Assembly: GCA_965369995.1 (NCBI GenBank)
Contig: CBDURO010000019.1
Coordinates: 1-30,141 of the forward strand
Direction of reading: 5' to 3'
Length of the DNA: 30,141 bases
Origin: JAHJCW01 sp965369995
GTDB lineage: Bacteria; Fidelibacterota; Marinisomatia; Marinisomatales; JAHJCW01
Shown: piece by piece, positions 16,884 through 25,259 of the stretch
How positions within the stretch are numbered: position 1 is the stretch's first letter
Layout: the number at the start of each line of letters is the position of its first letter
Made by a program: the position numbers and the translations under genes
The notes under the pieces: generated by a model
Told to the model about the DNA's origin: nothing
What the model saw: only the letters and a program-made list of their open reading frames with translations
The model's database searches: none

Positions 16884-17555
16884 TTACGGTTCCCAAATAA
16901 TCGGATAAATTGATTCGCCGAAAATACCGACTTTTGCTCTATAAAAATATTCGAGATCTTTTTTCCTAAATGGTGCTTCATGACTTTCTCCATCATGCGT
17001 ATCACCAAAATAATTCCCACTATATTCTTTTATTGAGGCATTACTTCTGACAATTCGTACCGGATGAACATCGGCTTTAATGGCGGCAATTATATCGGTA
17101 TCTGAATCACCGTAATAAATATCTATTCCAAGTTTTTCCATAACACGATGTTTGGTTGTATACTTAAAACCATTGACGTATTCTTTAGGTGAGAAAAATA
17201 AATTGCTATCAACTTTTACATCAAAATTTAGGTTTCCAGAAAGGAATGCTGCCACGCTGTCACCATTTACACCGGGACGAGCAGTTATGAAAAACACTTC
17301 GTGACCATTTGTCTTAAAATAATTTATAAGCGTAATAACCGGATCAATCAATATTGAATATTCTTTGTCGTGTGTGTTGATCCAACTATAATCGGTTTTA
17401 TCGGAATCAGTTTTTGGTGCAGCAACAAAAGCGCGCTCAGAATATAAAGTTGTATCATCTATATCAAATCCAACTTTCAATTTCCCGGTTTGAGAAAATG
17501 AAATTGAGCTGATAATTAATAATAGTACAAATTGTTTTATTATTCTATTGAACAT
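16884..17555 (-). CDS. aphA: Class B acid phosphatase (AphA-like, HAD superfamily), exported
   Basis: 223 residues, close to E. coli AphA. A signal peptide (MFNRIIKQFVLLLIISSISFS) directs it to the periplasm. HAD motif I is DIDDT at 31-35 with nucleophile Asp31 and acid/base Asp33; motif II is FFITARPG; motif IV is YGDSDTDI followed by HPVRIVRS, as in AphA. Family members are Mg-dependent non-specific phosphomonoesterases and phosphotransferases that act on 5'- and 3'-nucleotides. It is convergent with the PD40 gene and divergent from hemW. Together with the exported nucleoside hydrolase it could help scavenge nucleotides from outside, but the genes are not in one operon. Confidence 0.92.
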   Translation of the reverse strand: MFNRIIKQFVLLLIISSISFSQTGKLKVGFDIDDTTLYSERAFVAAPKTDSDKTDYSWINTHDKEYSILIDPVITLINYFKTNGHEVFFITARPGVNGDSVAAFLSGNLNFDVKVDSNLFFSPKEYVNGFKYTTKHRVMEKLGIDIYYGDSDTDIIAAIKADVHPVRIVRSNASIKEYSGNYFGDTHDGESHEAPFRKKDLEYFYRAKVGIFGESIYPIIWEP

Positions 17556-17636
17556 TAATCCTTCTATTTGAATTAATAAAATTACCTTTAGTTTTTGAAT
17601 ATTCTAAAGATTGAATATTTCTTGGTAATTTATATT

Positions 17637-18770
17637 ATGAAAACCACCGGTATATACATACACATTCCCTTTTGCATAACAAAATGTATTTATTGTGATT
17701 TTTATTCAGTCACAGTTCAAGATGATAGAATTGAAATATTGGTCAATGTACTAATCCGAGAAATTAAAACATGCCAAGTTGATACAAGTAAATGGACGTT
17801 TGATACAATCTTCATTGGCGGCGGAACACCAAGTTTACTTAATGCAAAGCAATTGGAGAAAATAATCTCTGCATTAAATGATAAATATGATTTAAGTAAA
17901 ATAATAGAATTCACAATTGAAGCAAATCCCGGCGAAGCGCCAGAAGAAAAGCTGAAAGATTTTTATTCGCTCGGAATAAACCGATTATCGATTGGTGTTC
18001 AATCTTTCAAATCTGAATTGCTTCAATTTCTATCACGGATTCATTTAGCAGAAGATGTTTTTAGAACATTTCAATCAGCGCGGGCCGCTGGTTTTGAGAA
18101 TATCAATTGTGATTTAATTTATAATATTCCGGGACAATCATTGGAAGATTGGCAAAATGATTTGGACAAATTGGCAAAGTTAAGCCCGGAGCATATTTCA
18201 GCATATTCATTAACGGTTGAACAGAACACAAAATTGTTTGAATTAGTAAAAAATAAATCAATAATAATGCCAATAGTTGAACTCCATCAACAATTTACTT
18301 CTATCACGTATTCCACTTTAGAGAAATATAATTATACTCAGTACGAAATATCAAACTACTCGCGACCCAATAAAGAATGTTTACACAATTTGCACTATTG
18401 GGAAAATGATTATTATCTTGGATTTGGACCATCTGCGCATAGTTATGACGGGAAAAAACGCTGGAATAATTTCAGTGATTTAAATAAATATATTGCTCAA
18501 TTAGAAAATGACAAATCACCTATAGAAAATTATGATGCTATTACAGAAATTAAACGAACTAACGAGATAATCGGGTTCGGGTTACGGATGACCAAAGGTT
18601 TCGCAATTTCACGGATTCCTTCATACTTAAAAAACCAATTCCAAAAACAATTAAAACAAGTTCAATTAAAATTTCCAAAAATGATTATTGAAAAAAATAA
18701 TCGAATAAAACTAACTCAAACGGGAATGAATTTTGCCGATGCTATTGCCGTAGAGATGATATTATCTTAA
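17637..18770 (+). CDS. hemW: Radical SAM heme chaperone HemW
   Basis: 377 residues from the ATG at 17637; a TTG 14 codons upstream is a poorer start because the family begins right before the GIYIHIPFC strand. The radical SAM cluster motif is CxxxCxxC at Cys13, Cys17, Cys20. The following residue pattern CDF (Phe, not Cys, at 22) marks HemW rather than oxygen-independent coproporphyrinogen oxidase HemN. FIGGGTPS and GVQSF are the expected SAM-binding elements. The protein binds heme and delivers it to membrane respiratory enzymes in the cytoplasm. The 3' end overlaps the convergent AMP nucleosidase gene by 4 bases. Confidence 0.93.
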   Translation: MKTTGIYIHIPFCITKCIYCDFYSVTVQDDRIEILVNVLIREIKTCQVDTSKWTFDTIFIGGGTPSLLNAKQLEKIISALNDKYDLSKIIEFTIEANPGEAPEEKLKDFYSLGINRLSIGVQSFKSELLQFLSRIHLAEDVFRTFQSARAAGFENINCDLIYNIPGQSLEDWQNDLDKLAKLSPEHISAYSLTVEQNTKLFELVKNKSIIMPIVELHQQFTSITYSTLEKYNYTQYEISNYSRPNKECLHNLHYWENDYYLGFGPSAHSYDGKKRWNNFSDLNKYIAQLENDKSPIENYDAITEIKRTNEIIGFGLRMTKGFAISRIPSYLKNQFQKQLKQVQLKFPKMIIEKNNRIKLTQTGMNFADAIAVEMILS

Positions 18771-19540
18771 TACCTAAAATGCTTAATCTTTTCCAATTGT
18801 TTATCTATTTTTGTTAAAGCTTGAATTCCAACTTCAAGATGTAAATTGGCATACACTTTAGTTACCTCTTGATCAGATTCAGCGGTTTTTATGCCGTCGG
18901 GGATCATTGGTCGGTCTGATACCAATAACAACGCACCACGGGCAATTACATTGGCAAGACCGGTAATAAAAATAGTAGCAGTTTCCATATCAATTCCCAA
19001 AACGCGTACCTTACGTAAATATTTCTTAAACTCTTGATCCCATTCCCAAATCCGCCGATTAGTGGTATAGACAACTCCCGTTCGATAATCAAGTTTCTTT
19101 TTCAAAAGTATTTGTGATACATATTTATGCAATTTAAATGATGGCATTGCCGGAACTTCCGGTGGAAAATAGTCACCACTTGTTCCTTCGCCTCTAATTG
19201 CGGCAATCGGTAACACAAAATGTCCGATCTCAGTAGTTTTTTTCAGTCCGCCGCATTTGCCTAAAAAAAGCACCCCTTTTGGTTTGACACTAGAAAGCAA
19301 ATCCATAATTGTAGCGGCATTGGCACTACCATAACCAAAATTGATGATGCTTAACCCATCACTATTTGTAGTTGATGTCATCGGTCCGCCGATACCGTTA
19401 ATATTAGTACTAAATTTTTCCGCAAAGCGATCTACATAGTTTTGAAAATTAGTTAATAGTATCCAATCACCAAATTCTTCAGGTTCCGATCCCGTGTAAC
19501 GTTTTAACCAACTTTTTGCAATTTCAATTTTTGATTTCAT
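18767..19540 (-). CDS. amn: AMP nucleosidase (short, Bacteroidota-type)
   Basis: 257 residues from the ATG at 19540. A longer frame to 19633 exists, but it would overlap the methyltransferase gene and lacks the strong AGGAGA present before 19540. It is a PNP/UDP phosphorylase superfamily protein: GKCGGL near the middle, the GIDMETATIF segment with the catalytic Glu-Thr region, and LLVSDRP with the base-binding Asp. It hydrolyses AMP to adenine and ribose 5-phosphate. The N-terminal MKSKIEIAKSWLKRYTG is characteristic of the short form found in Bacteroidota, which lacks the large N-terminal regulatory domain of E. coli Amn. It is the last gene of a three-gene minus-strand set (xth, methyltransferase, amn) with gaps of 5 and 10 bases. 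Confidence 0.92.
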   Translation of the reverse strand: MKSKIEIAKSWLKRYTGSEPEEFGDWILLTNFQNYVDRFAEKFSTNINGIGGPMTSTTNSDGLSIINFGYGSANAATIMDLLSSVKPKGVLFLGKCGGLKKTTEIGHFVLPIAAIRGEGTSGDYFPPEVPAMPSFKLHKYVSQILLKKKLDYRTGVVYTTNRRIWEWDQEFKKYLRKVRVLGIDMETATIFITGLANVIARGALLLVSDRPMIPDGIKTAESDQEVTKVYANLHLEVGIQALTKIDKQLEKIKHFRY

Positions 19541-19546
19541 ATTAAT

Positions 19547-19552
19547 TCTCCT
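19547..19552 (-). promoter_or_regulatory. Ribosome binding site deciding the amn start
   Basis: AGGAGA on the minus strand, 6 bases before the ATG at 19540 and overlapping the stop codon of the methyltransferase gene. It fixes the start against the longer frame and suggests translational coupling. Confidence 0.85.
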
Positions 19553-20162
19553 AATCCGATGGTTTCCTAATGATGGCTCTAACAACCACTGCTTTACCAT
19601 CGTGCATATCCCCCTCATGCAAATATACAACATCCTTTTTTAATAATTCAATTTTTCCGATAGGGAATGAATCTTGAATTTCCTGTGTATCATATAATAA
19701 TGAAATATCCTTTGGTCCACCGGTTTTTAACGGTAATTGCTCCTTAGCAAAAACTTCCATTAAAAACACGCCATTCGGTTTTAAAGCACTAAAGTATTTG
19801 TGATGTAATTCATTTGTATCATATATCTTAAAATGAGAAAATATTGATATAATTCCATCATATTTATTATTACCAAAATCGTAATTTAATAAATCAGCGC
19901 AAATAGTTTTTATTGATACATTATTTCCCTTTGCTAAACTACTAATTTTTTCAATCGCATTCCGTGAATAATCAATGGATGTTACACTATAACCCTGCTT
20001 AGCAAGCCAAACTCCGTTGCGACCTTCGCCATCAGCAACACAAAGTACATTTCCTTTAGGAATTGCATTAACATTTTGTTTTAAAAACAAATTCGGTTCT
20101 TTACCATAAACATATTCATCAACACCATACCGTTCATCCCATTTATCAGGTCGGTACTTCAT
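19551..20162 (-). CDS. Class I SAM-dependent methyltransferase (TehB-like)
   Basis: 203 residues. The N-terminus DKWDERYGVDEYVYGKEPN is the entry segment of TehB/thiopurine-type small methyltransferases. Motif I is CVADGEGRNGVWLAKQG (usually D/C-x-G-x-G-R-N), with SIDYSRNAIEK as the acidic SAM-ribose loop and ICADLLNYDF as the adenine-binding stretch. The protein is cytoplasmic and lies between xth and amn. Members detoxify tellurite/selenite or act on small molecules; the substrate cannot be assigned. Confidence 0.88.
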   Translation of the reverse strand: MKYRPDKWDERYGVDEYVYGKEPNLFLKQNVNAIPKGNVLCVADGEGRNGVWLAKQGYSVTSIDYSRNAIEKISSLAKGNNVSIKTICADLLNYDFGNNKYDGIISIFSHFKIYDTNELHHKYFSALKPNGVFLMEVFAKEQLPLKTGGPKDISLLYDTQEIQDSFPIGKIELLKKDVVYLHEGDMHDGKAVVVRAIIRKPSD

Positions 20163-20167
20163 TCAAT

Positions 20168-20935
20168 TTAATTTTCTCTTATTTCTAATGATACTGGACA
20201 ATGATCTGATCCCATAACTTTATCGTGAATATCAGCATCAACAATATGGTCGGTAAATGATTCATTCACAAAAAAGTAATCTATACGCCAACCTACATTT
20301 CTTTCACGTGCGCCAAAGCGATAAGTCCACCATGAGTATCTATCAGGTTCAGAGTGGAACATTCGGAATGTATCAACATAACCATGCTCAGCATATTTAT
20401 CTAACATTGCTCTTTCTTCCGGTAAAAATCCGGAATTTTTCACATTATCTTTTGGGCGAGCCAAATCAATTTCTTTATGTGCGGTATTCCAATCGCCCGC
20501 AACAACAACGTTATTGCCGGATTCAACTTGTTCGTCCAGAATAATTAATAATTCTTCATAAAATTCCATTTTATAATTGAGACGTTCTTGATCTCGTTGT
20601 CCATTAGGAAAATAAATATTATAAAGCAAAAAATTATCATGTTCAGTAATAATTACTCGACCCTCACGGTCAAATTTTTCTATTCCTAATCCTTTTTGTT
20701 CATATAGCGGTTTATTTTTACAAAATGTTGCAACACTACTGTAACCTCGTTTTTCAGCTGAGTGCCAAACGGTGTAATAACCATGACTTTCCAATATTTC
20801 TATTGATAATTGATCTTTTTGTGCTTTTGTCTCTTGCAGACATATAATATCAGCATTTGTCGTATTTATCCACTCTAAAAATCCTTTTTTTTCAGCTGCC
20901 CGGATACCGTTTACATTCCATGAGTATAATTTCAC
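20168..20935 (-). CDS. xth: Exodeoxyribonuclease III / AP endonuclease
   Basis: 255 residues, full length for the ExoIII branch of the EEP superfamily. The N-terminal MKLYSWNVNGIRAAEKKGF and LQETKAQ with metal-binding Glu35 are typical. YFPNGQRDQERLNYK, GDWNTAHKEIDLARPKDN and the final GSDHCPVSLEI with the catalytic Asp-His pair complete the active site. It cleaves abasic sites and degrades duplex DNA 3' to 5' in base excision repair. It is first of the set with the methyltransferase 5 bases downstream. Confidence 0.96.
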   Translation of the reverse strand: MKLYSWNVNGIRAAEKKGFLEWINTTNADIICLQETKAQKDQLSIEILESHGYYTVWHSAEKRGYSSVATFCKNKPLYEQKGLGIEKFDREGRVIITEHDNFLLYNIYFPNGQRDQERLNYKMEFYEELLIILDEQVESGNNVVVAGDWNTAHKEIDLARPKDNVKNSGFLPEERAMLDKYAEHGYVDTFRMFHSEPDRYSWWTYRFGARERNVGWRIDYFFVNESFTDHIVDADIHDKVMGSDHCPVSLEIREN

Positions 20936-21080
20936 TAATTATTCCTTTTTACTTTTAAATTTTGACAATGAATATACAAGTTACTATTTAGAAAAAGAAA
21001 ATGTGATGTAACCTATATAATTATGCTTTGTCAAATACAAAACAAGCAATAAATTCGCCGCGCTATTTAAAACAAATTAT

Positions 21081-21152
21081 GGCCCGTTCGTCTAGTGGTT
21101 AGGACTCCAGGTTTTCATCCTGGCAACAGGGGTTCGATTCCCCTACGGGCTA
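21081..21152 (+). tRNA. tRNA-Glu (anticodon TTC)
   Basis: Cloverleaf by eye: acceptor GGCCCGT pairs with ACGGGCT (first pair G-T), anticodon stem CCAGG/CCTGG with loop TTTTCAT giving anticodon TTC at 21114-21116, and T arm CAGGGGTTCGATTCCCCTA. The sequence closely follows bacterial tRNA-Glu, including TTCGTCTAG in the D region. The CCA end is not encoded. Confidence 0.96.
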
Positions 21153-21157
21153 CAAGC

Positions 21158-21186
21158 AAAAAAGCCATCTGTAAAGATGGTTTTTT
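21158..21186 (+). terminator. Rho-independent terminator after tRNA-Glu
   Basis: The stem CCATCT/AGATGG (21165-21170 and 21175-21180) with GTAA loop is flanked by an A-rich run and followed by six T. It lies 6 bases after the tRNA and 22 before the next gene, so tRNA-Glu is its own unit. Confidence 0.88.
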
Positions 21187-21207
21187 GTTTTAATTTCGTA
21201 ACCGAAA

Positions 21208-22332
21208 ATGACAATTAGTAATTCTAAATCAGACGTAATTATTTTAGGTGCCGGAATTAACGGTAGCGGTATCGCAAGGGAACTTACGACGAGTGGTAAA
21301 ACAGTAACCGTAATTGATAAATCAACCATTGGTAGCGGTACTTCCTCAAAATCCTCAAGATTAATCCATGGTGGACTACGCTATTTAGAAACTCTTCAAT
21401 TCAAATTAGTGCACGAAGCCCTCATGGATCGACAGGAATTACTAAGAATATATCCTGATTTAGTTAAAATGAGATCGTTTTATATTCCAATATATAAACC
21501 AAGCCCGCGTCCTGCTTGGATGATATGGTTCGGTTTAAAATTTTATGATTTATTATCAGGTAAAAACAAACAACATCATTCTAGAGTAGTACCAAGAAAA
21601 CAATTTTCTGTGCATGCAGCAAGTTTTAAGCAAGAAGGGTTGAAAGCCGTTTTTCATTATTATGATGCTAAAACAAACGATCTGCAATTAACCCAACGAG
21701 TCGCTCAGGATGCGATAGAAAACGGTGCAACCTTTTATGAAAATACATTTATTTCTACTATTACAAATAAGGATGATTATTTTACAGTAAGAACAAGCCA
21801 AGGTGATTTTACTGCACCAATTTTAATCAACGCTTCCGGACCATGGATTGATGAAGTAAATCAAAAATTTAATTTCCCTGCAAAATTCAGTATCAGAAAA
21901 ATAAGTGGAATCCATATAACTCTTGATGGACTTCTAACCAATGATCTGATGTTTATGCAAACCAAGCAAAAACGCATTTTCTTTGTGATACCTGAACTGA
22001 AAAATAATCAAACCTTAATTGGCACTACTGAACGCGAAGAAACTGATTCAATAGATAATATTAATGTACAAGAAGAAGACATTCTTTATTTAATTGAAAA
22101 TATAAATAATTATCTAAAACCTGGATTTCAAATATTGAGGGAAAATATTAAATACGCTTTTATCGGCGTTAGACCATTAGTAGCAGAAGCTGAAAACCCA
22201 ACTAATTTATCCCGTGAATATGAGTTAGATAAGCATAAATTTGGAAACACTACTTTGTTACATGTATTTGGGGGAAAATTAACAACATATCTTTCGTTAG
22301 CAAGAAAAGTTCAAAAACTGTTATATCGCTAA
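21208..22332 (+). CDS. Short GlpD-like FAD-dependent glycerol-3-phosphate dehydrogenase
   Basis: 374 residues. The FAD-binding Rossmann motif is VIILGAGINGSGIARELTTSG (residues about 10-30), followed by the GlpD/GlpA hallmark RLIHGGLRYLE and the C-terminal FGGKLTTYLSLARKV segment. This identifies the DAO superfamily glycerol-3-phosphate dehydrogenase, which oxidises glycerol 3-phosphate to DHAP and feeds electrons to quinone at the membrane. Standard GlpD is about 500 residues; here the C-terminal helical domain is absent and the reading frame stops cleanly after the FAD domain. It may be a natural short form or a relative with another substrate. It starts 22 bases after the tRNA terminator. 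Confidence 0.85.
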   Translation: MTISNSKSDVIILGAGINGSGIARELTTSGKTVTVIDKSTIGSGTSSKSSRLIHGGLRYLETLQFKLVHEALMDRQELLRIYPDLVKMRSFYIPIYKPSPRPAWMIWFGLKFYDLLSGKNKQHHSRVVPRKQFSVHAASFKQEGLKAVFHYYDAKTNDLQLTQRVAQDAIENGATFYENTFISTITNKDDYFTVRTSQGDFTAPILINASGPWIDEVNQKFNFPAKFSIRKISGIHITLDGLLTNDLMFMQTKQKRIFFVIPELKNNQTLIGTTEREETDSIDNINVQEEDILYLIENINNYLKPGFQILRENIKYAFIGVRPLVAEAENPTNLSREYELDKHKFGNTTLLHVFGGKLTTYLSLARKVQKLLYR

Positions 22333-22483
22333 TTATAGGCTAAAGTTTTCAAACCAATCTTCAATTCCGTTCTTTATGTCACTTAGCTGACATCATCATT
22401 TCTGTATATAGTATTAATGTTTGGTACGATAATAATGAAAAAATTAAAACAAACATTTTTAGTCCTTTTTAAAAGGTAAAACA

Positions 22484-23506
22484 ATGAAATATTTATCAGT
22501 ATTCTTTACACTATTTCTTCTTTCCTGCTCAAATCTTTCAAGTATAAATCAAGAAGATTGGATAATTAATGAAGATTACATTCGCGATGGTTGTTTTGCA
22601 GGGAAAGACTGTATTCCAAGTATAGATTCACCACATTATTCTAGCATTGGTGGAAATAATTTAGGATTTCTTGATGACGGCGATCTTGTAGTTGGCATTT
22701 GGGACGGTTCAAATTACATTGCCTATCCACACCCCATTCTAGACTGGCACGAGATAGTCAATGAAAATGGTTATAGCATTTCATATTGTCCACTAACCGG
22801 AAGTGCTATTCACTTCGAAACTTCCGGAGAATTCGGTGTTTCAGGAAAATTGTATAATAGTAATTTGATTATGTATGATAGAAAATCAGATAGTTATTGG
22901 CCTCAGATGCTATTAAAATCGGCGGCGGGTGATAGACAAAATGAACCTCTCAAGCTTTTACCTCTTTTAGAAACTACCTGGGGTTCCTGGAAAAAACTCT
23001 ATCCCAACACCAAAGTTATTAATAATAATACAAATCACAATAGAGATTATAATCAATACCCGTATGGAGATTATAAGACTTGCAGTTCACATTCCTGTCC
23101 CGATTACATATATTTTCCTGTGGAGGTTAGGGATGATCGGCTACTTGCAAAAGAAAGAGTATTGTCAATCATTTCTGATAATGATGCATTAGCAATCAAA
23201 ATAAATTCATACAATAATCCCGAGATTGTACACACAACATTTAATAATATTAAATATGCCGTCGTCGTTTCGGGTAAAGACAATATAGGTATAGCATTCC
23301 AAACTGATAAGATTTTAAAAATAGAGAATTGGGATATTGCAAATGGGGGCATCACGCTTGCTGATCAAAAGTCCACAGATCGTTGGAATATACTAGGATA
23401 TGCTTTAAATGGGAATCAAACAGGTGACTTAAATATCGCTAACTCTTATATTGCATATTGGTTTTCAGTAGCAGCTTTTTATCCAGACACTGAAATAATT
23501 CAATGA
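22484..23506 (+). CDS. DUF3179 domain-containing lipoprotein
   Basis: 340 residues. The N-terminus MKYLSVFFTLFLLSC is a lipoprotein signal (FLLSC), so it is anchored in a membrane facing the periplasm or outside. The body carries the DUF3179 signature: an early strand GDLVVGIWDGSNYIAYPHPIL followed by HEIVNENG, the YCPLTGSAIHF motif with its Cys, and FGVSGKLYNSNLIMYDRKSDSYWPQ. The function of this domain is not established. A Cys-rich loop CSSHSCPDYI lies in the middle. AAGG 8 bases before the ATG serves as the ribosome binding site. The next gene overlaps it by 4 bases (ATGA), so the two are translated together. Confidence 0.88.
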   Translation: MKYLSVFFTLFLLSCSNLSSINQEDWIINEDYIRDGCFAGKDCIPSIDSPHYSSIGGNNLGFLDDGDLVVGIWDGSNYIAYPHPILDWHEIVNENGYSISYCPLTGSAIHFETSGEFGVSGKLYNSNLIMYDRKSDSYWPQMLLKSAAGDRQNEPLKLLPLLETTWGSWKKLYPNTKVINNNTNHNRDYNQYPYGDYKTCSSHSCPDYIYFPVEVRDDRLLAKERVLSIISDNDALAIKINSYNNPEIVHTTFNNIKYAVVVSGKDNIGIAFQTDKILKIENWDIANGGITLADQKSTDRWNILGYALNGNQTGDLNIANSYIAYWFSVAAFYPDTEIIQ

Positions 23507-24417
23507 GATTTATTAAATATTCTTTAGCTATTTTTACATTCATATCTCTCGGATATTCGCAGGTATGTTGTTCACTTGTTGGATCAGTTAGCAGCGGTAG
23601 TTCTGCTTTAAGCAACTGGGAGACGCAATGGCCATCGCCATTAGATTTCAATCGTAAAACGAATTGGGTTATTGGCGCAAAATTTGGTAAACCATATAAC
23701 GGTGATTTAAATATCAAATATGGTTTTAATAACACTATTTATTCAGAATTTTCAAATTATATTTTTCCAAGCACGGTCGGTTATATTATCGGTTCATTGA
23801 ATATCTCTAAAATTTCCGAACAAATTTCATTTGATCAAACTGAAACCAATATTAATCAAGTTAATCTTGATATAGGTTTTAGACATTATATAAATAATAA
23901 GATTGGATTTATTGATGGTTCATTGCATATCCCTTTAAGTACAGAATTTAGTAACGATGATTTTTTATTTAGAACTAATGCTGTATCATCTATCTCTGCA
24001 ACTTGGATTAAAACATTTTTAGTATCTACTTCAACTATAAATCAACGATTATCATTTCAAGTATCCGCAAGCAAAAACCTAAAAGAAGATCCGTTAGTTT
24101 ACATCGATGATAATTACAATTTTATTCTGTCAACGTCATTTGAACTTTTCAGTCAATTTTCATTTATTCCAAATATAAATACTAATTACTATAAATTATT
24201 GGCACCACTCAGTCCCTATGATTCAGAAAGGCAGGAAAGATGGTTAGGGGTTACATCTATTGGATTTGATATCACACCGGTAAATAAAAAAATCAATTGG
24301 ATACATTTTAATGGTAGTATTCCACTTTTTTCTTGGGCTTCTGAAATTGGATTTCCTGATGGCACACAACCAGCACCATCGTTTTCGATAACTATGGTTA
24401 AAAAGTTAATTAAATAA
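23503..24417 (+). CDS. Uncharacterised probable outer-membrane beta-barrel protein
   Basis: 304 residues with no family I can name. A signal peptide (MRFIKYSLAIFTFISLGYS) is followed at once by the motif QVCCSLVGSVSSGSS. The remainder alternates hydrophobic and polar residues in strands such as NWVIGAKFGKPY, LNIKYGFNNTIYSEF, VNLDIGFRHYI and FSIPNINTNYY-like stretches, as in outer-membrane barrels. The C-terminus is FSITMVKKLIK, lacking the terminal Phe of classical porins, so barrel status is not certain. It overlaps the DUF3179 gene by 4 bases and so probably works with that lipoprotein. Confidence 0.65.
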   Translation: MRFIKYSLAIFTFISLGYSQVCCSLVGSVSSGSSALSNWETQWPSPLDFNRKTNWVIGAKFGKPYNGDLNIKYGFNNTIYSEFSNYIFPSTVGYIIGSLNISKISEQISFDQTETNINQVNLDIGFRHYINNKIGFIDGSLHIPLSTEFSNDDFLFRTNAVSSISATWIKTFLVSTSTINQRLSFQVSASKNLKEDPLVYIDDNYNFILSTSFELFSQFSFIPNINTNYYKLLAPLSPYDSERQERWLGVTSIGFDITPVNKKINWIHFNGSIPLFSWASEIGFPDGTQPAPSFSITMVKKLIK

Positions 24418-24420
24418 TAC

Positions 24421-25164
24421 TTAGTTAACTTTAATTACTGAACTATCCATAAATAGATGTTGAGGTTCATAACCGATCTCTTTATAGAGATCAGGCGGAA
24501 CGCTGATATCAGCAACATATAATCTTCCAACGCATTCCTTTGCATTATCTTGGACTAAACCAGTCTTTGGTAGAGCTAGAGTCATAGTAGCGTAAGCCTT
24601 AATACATAACTCTTCGTTAAAATCACCGGTTGTCGTATTAAGACCGGAAGGCGCATCTAAAGATAGCACATTTTGAATTTGTGTGTTTAATATCTCATGA
24701 ATCACATGGGCGGGGATTCCTTTTAATTCTCCATGCATGCCATAACCTATGATAGCATCTATAATCAAATCCGCTTTATTAAAAACCCCAAGTGTATCAC
24801 TGCTGTTGGCAATAATCATTCGTACAGGTAATTTTTTTAGGATATTCCATTGTTTTAATGGAATTGATTTTAATTTTGATTCTGCTCCTGTTAAAACAAC
24901 AGTTACGTTAAAACCGCGATTTGAAAGATGGCGTGCTGCAACCATCCCTCCACCCCCATTGTTTCCTAATCCACAAGCGACTACAATATTTTTAGGATTG
25001 CGATTGTCAGAATTCTTTTTCATCAAATTGATTGCAAGTTCTGCAAGGTTCGCACCTGCATTTTCCATCATTTGTATTAACTCAATTCCATATTTATTTA
25101 TCATTAAATCATCAACTATACGCATTTGTTCAGTTGAGATTGATGGTATATTTGTTTTAATCAT
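24421..25164 (-). CDS. nnrE: NAD(P)H-hydrate epimerase (stand-alone YjeF N-domain)
   Basis: 247 residues. The N-terminal segment with MRIVDDLMINKYGIELIQMMENAG is diagnostic of the YjeF_N fold. The phosphate-binding loop is CGLGNNGGGGMVAARHL, followed by DLIIDAIIGYGMHGELKG with the catalytic Asp and LSLDAPSGLNTTTGD. It interconverts R and S forms of hydrated NAD(P)H for repair. Bacterial homologues are often fused to the ADP/ATP-dependent dehydratase NnrD (about 500 residues); the dehydratase domain is absent here and is not elsewhere in the window. It is convergent with the barrel gene, with 3 bases between. Confidence 0.93.
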   Translation of the reverse strand: MIKTNIPSISTEQMRIVDDLMINKYGIELIQMMENAGANLAELAINLMKKNSDNRNPKNIVVACGLGNNGGGGMVAARHLSNRGFNVTVVLTGAESKLKSIPLKQWNILKKLPVRMIIANSSDTLGVFNKADLIIDAIIGYGMHGELKGIPAHVIHEILNTQIQNVLSLDAPSGLNTTTGDFNEELCIKAYATMTLALPKTGLVQDNAKECVGRLYVADISVPPDLYKEIGYEPQHLFMDSSVIKVN

Positions 25165-25192
25165 TTAATAATTCTTTAATTGGTCTAAAACG

Positions 25193-25238
25193 AAAAATGG
25201 GAAAGCTAGGGGTAGATATTTTATGCTTTCCCATTTTT
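25193..25238 (-). terminator. Strong hairpin terminator after DoxX-like gene
   Basis: A 14-bp perfect inverted repeat (AAAAATGGGAAAGC / GCTTTCCCATTTTT) with an 18-base loop and T tracts on both strands. It ends the crp, thioredoxin-like, doxX unit and separates it from nnrE. Confidence 0.85.
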
Positions 25239-25259
25239 ACTGTGAGGACCTTCCCTCAA

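Noticed and set aside
19541..19633. A 31-codon N-terminal extension of AMP nucleosidase.
   Set aside because: It would overlap the methyltransferase gene, lacks a ribosome binding site, and extends past the conserved family start; AGGAGA before 19540 settles the shorter form.
22435..22479. A 14-codon reading frame (MKKLKQTFLVLFKR) ending 4 bases before the DUF3179 start, a possible leader peptide.
   Set aside because: No ribosome binding site is evident, the sequence is AT-rich enough for this by chance, and its AAAAGG already serves as the Shine-Dalgarno sequence of the next gene.
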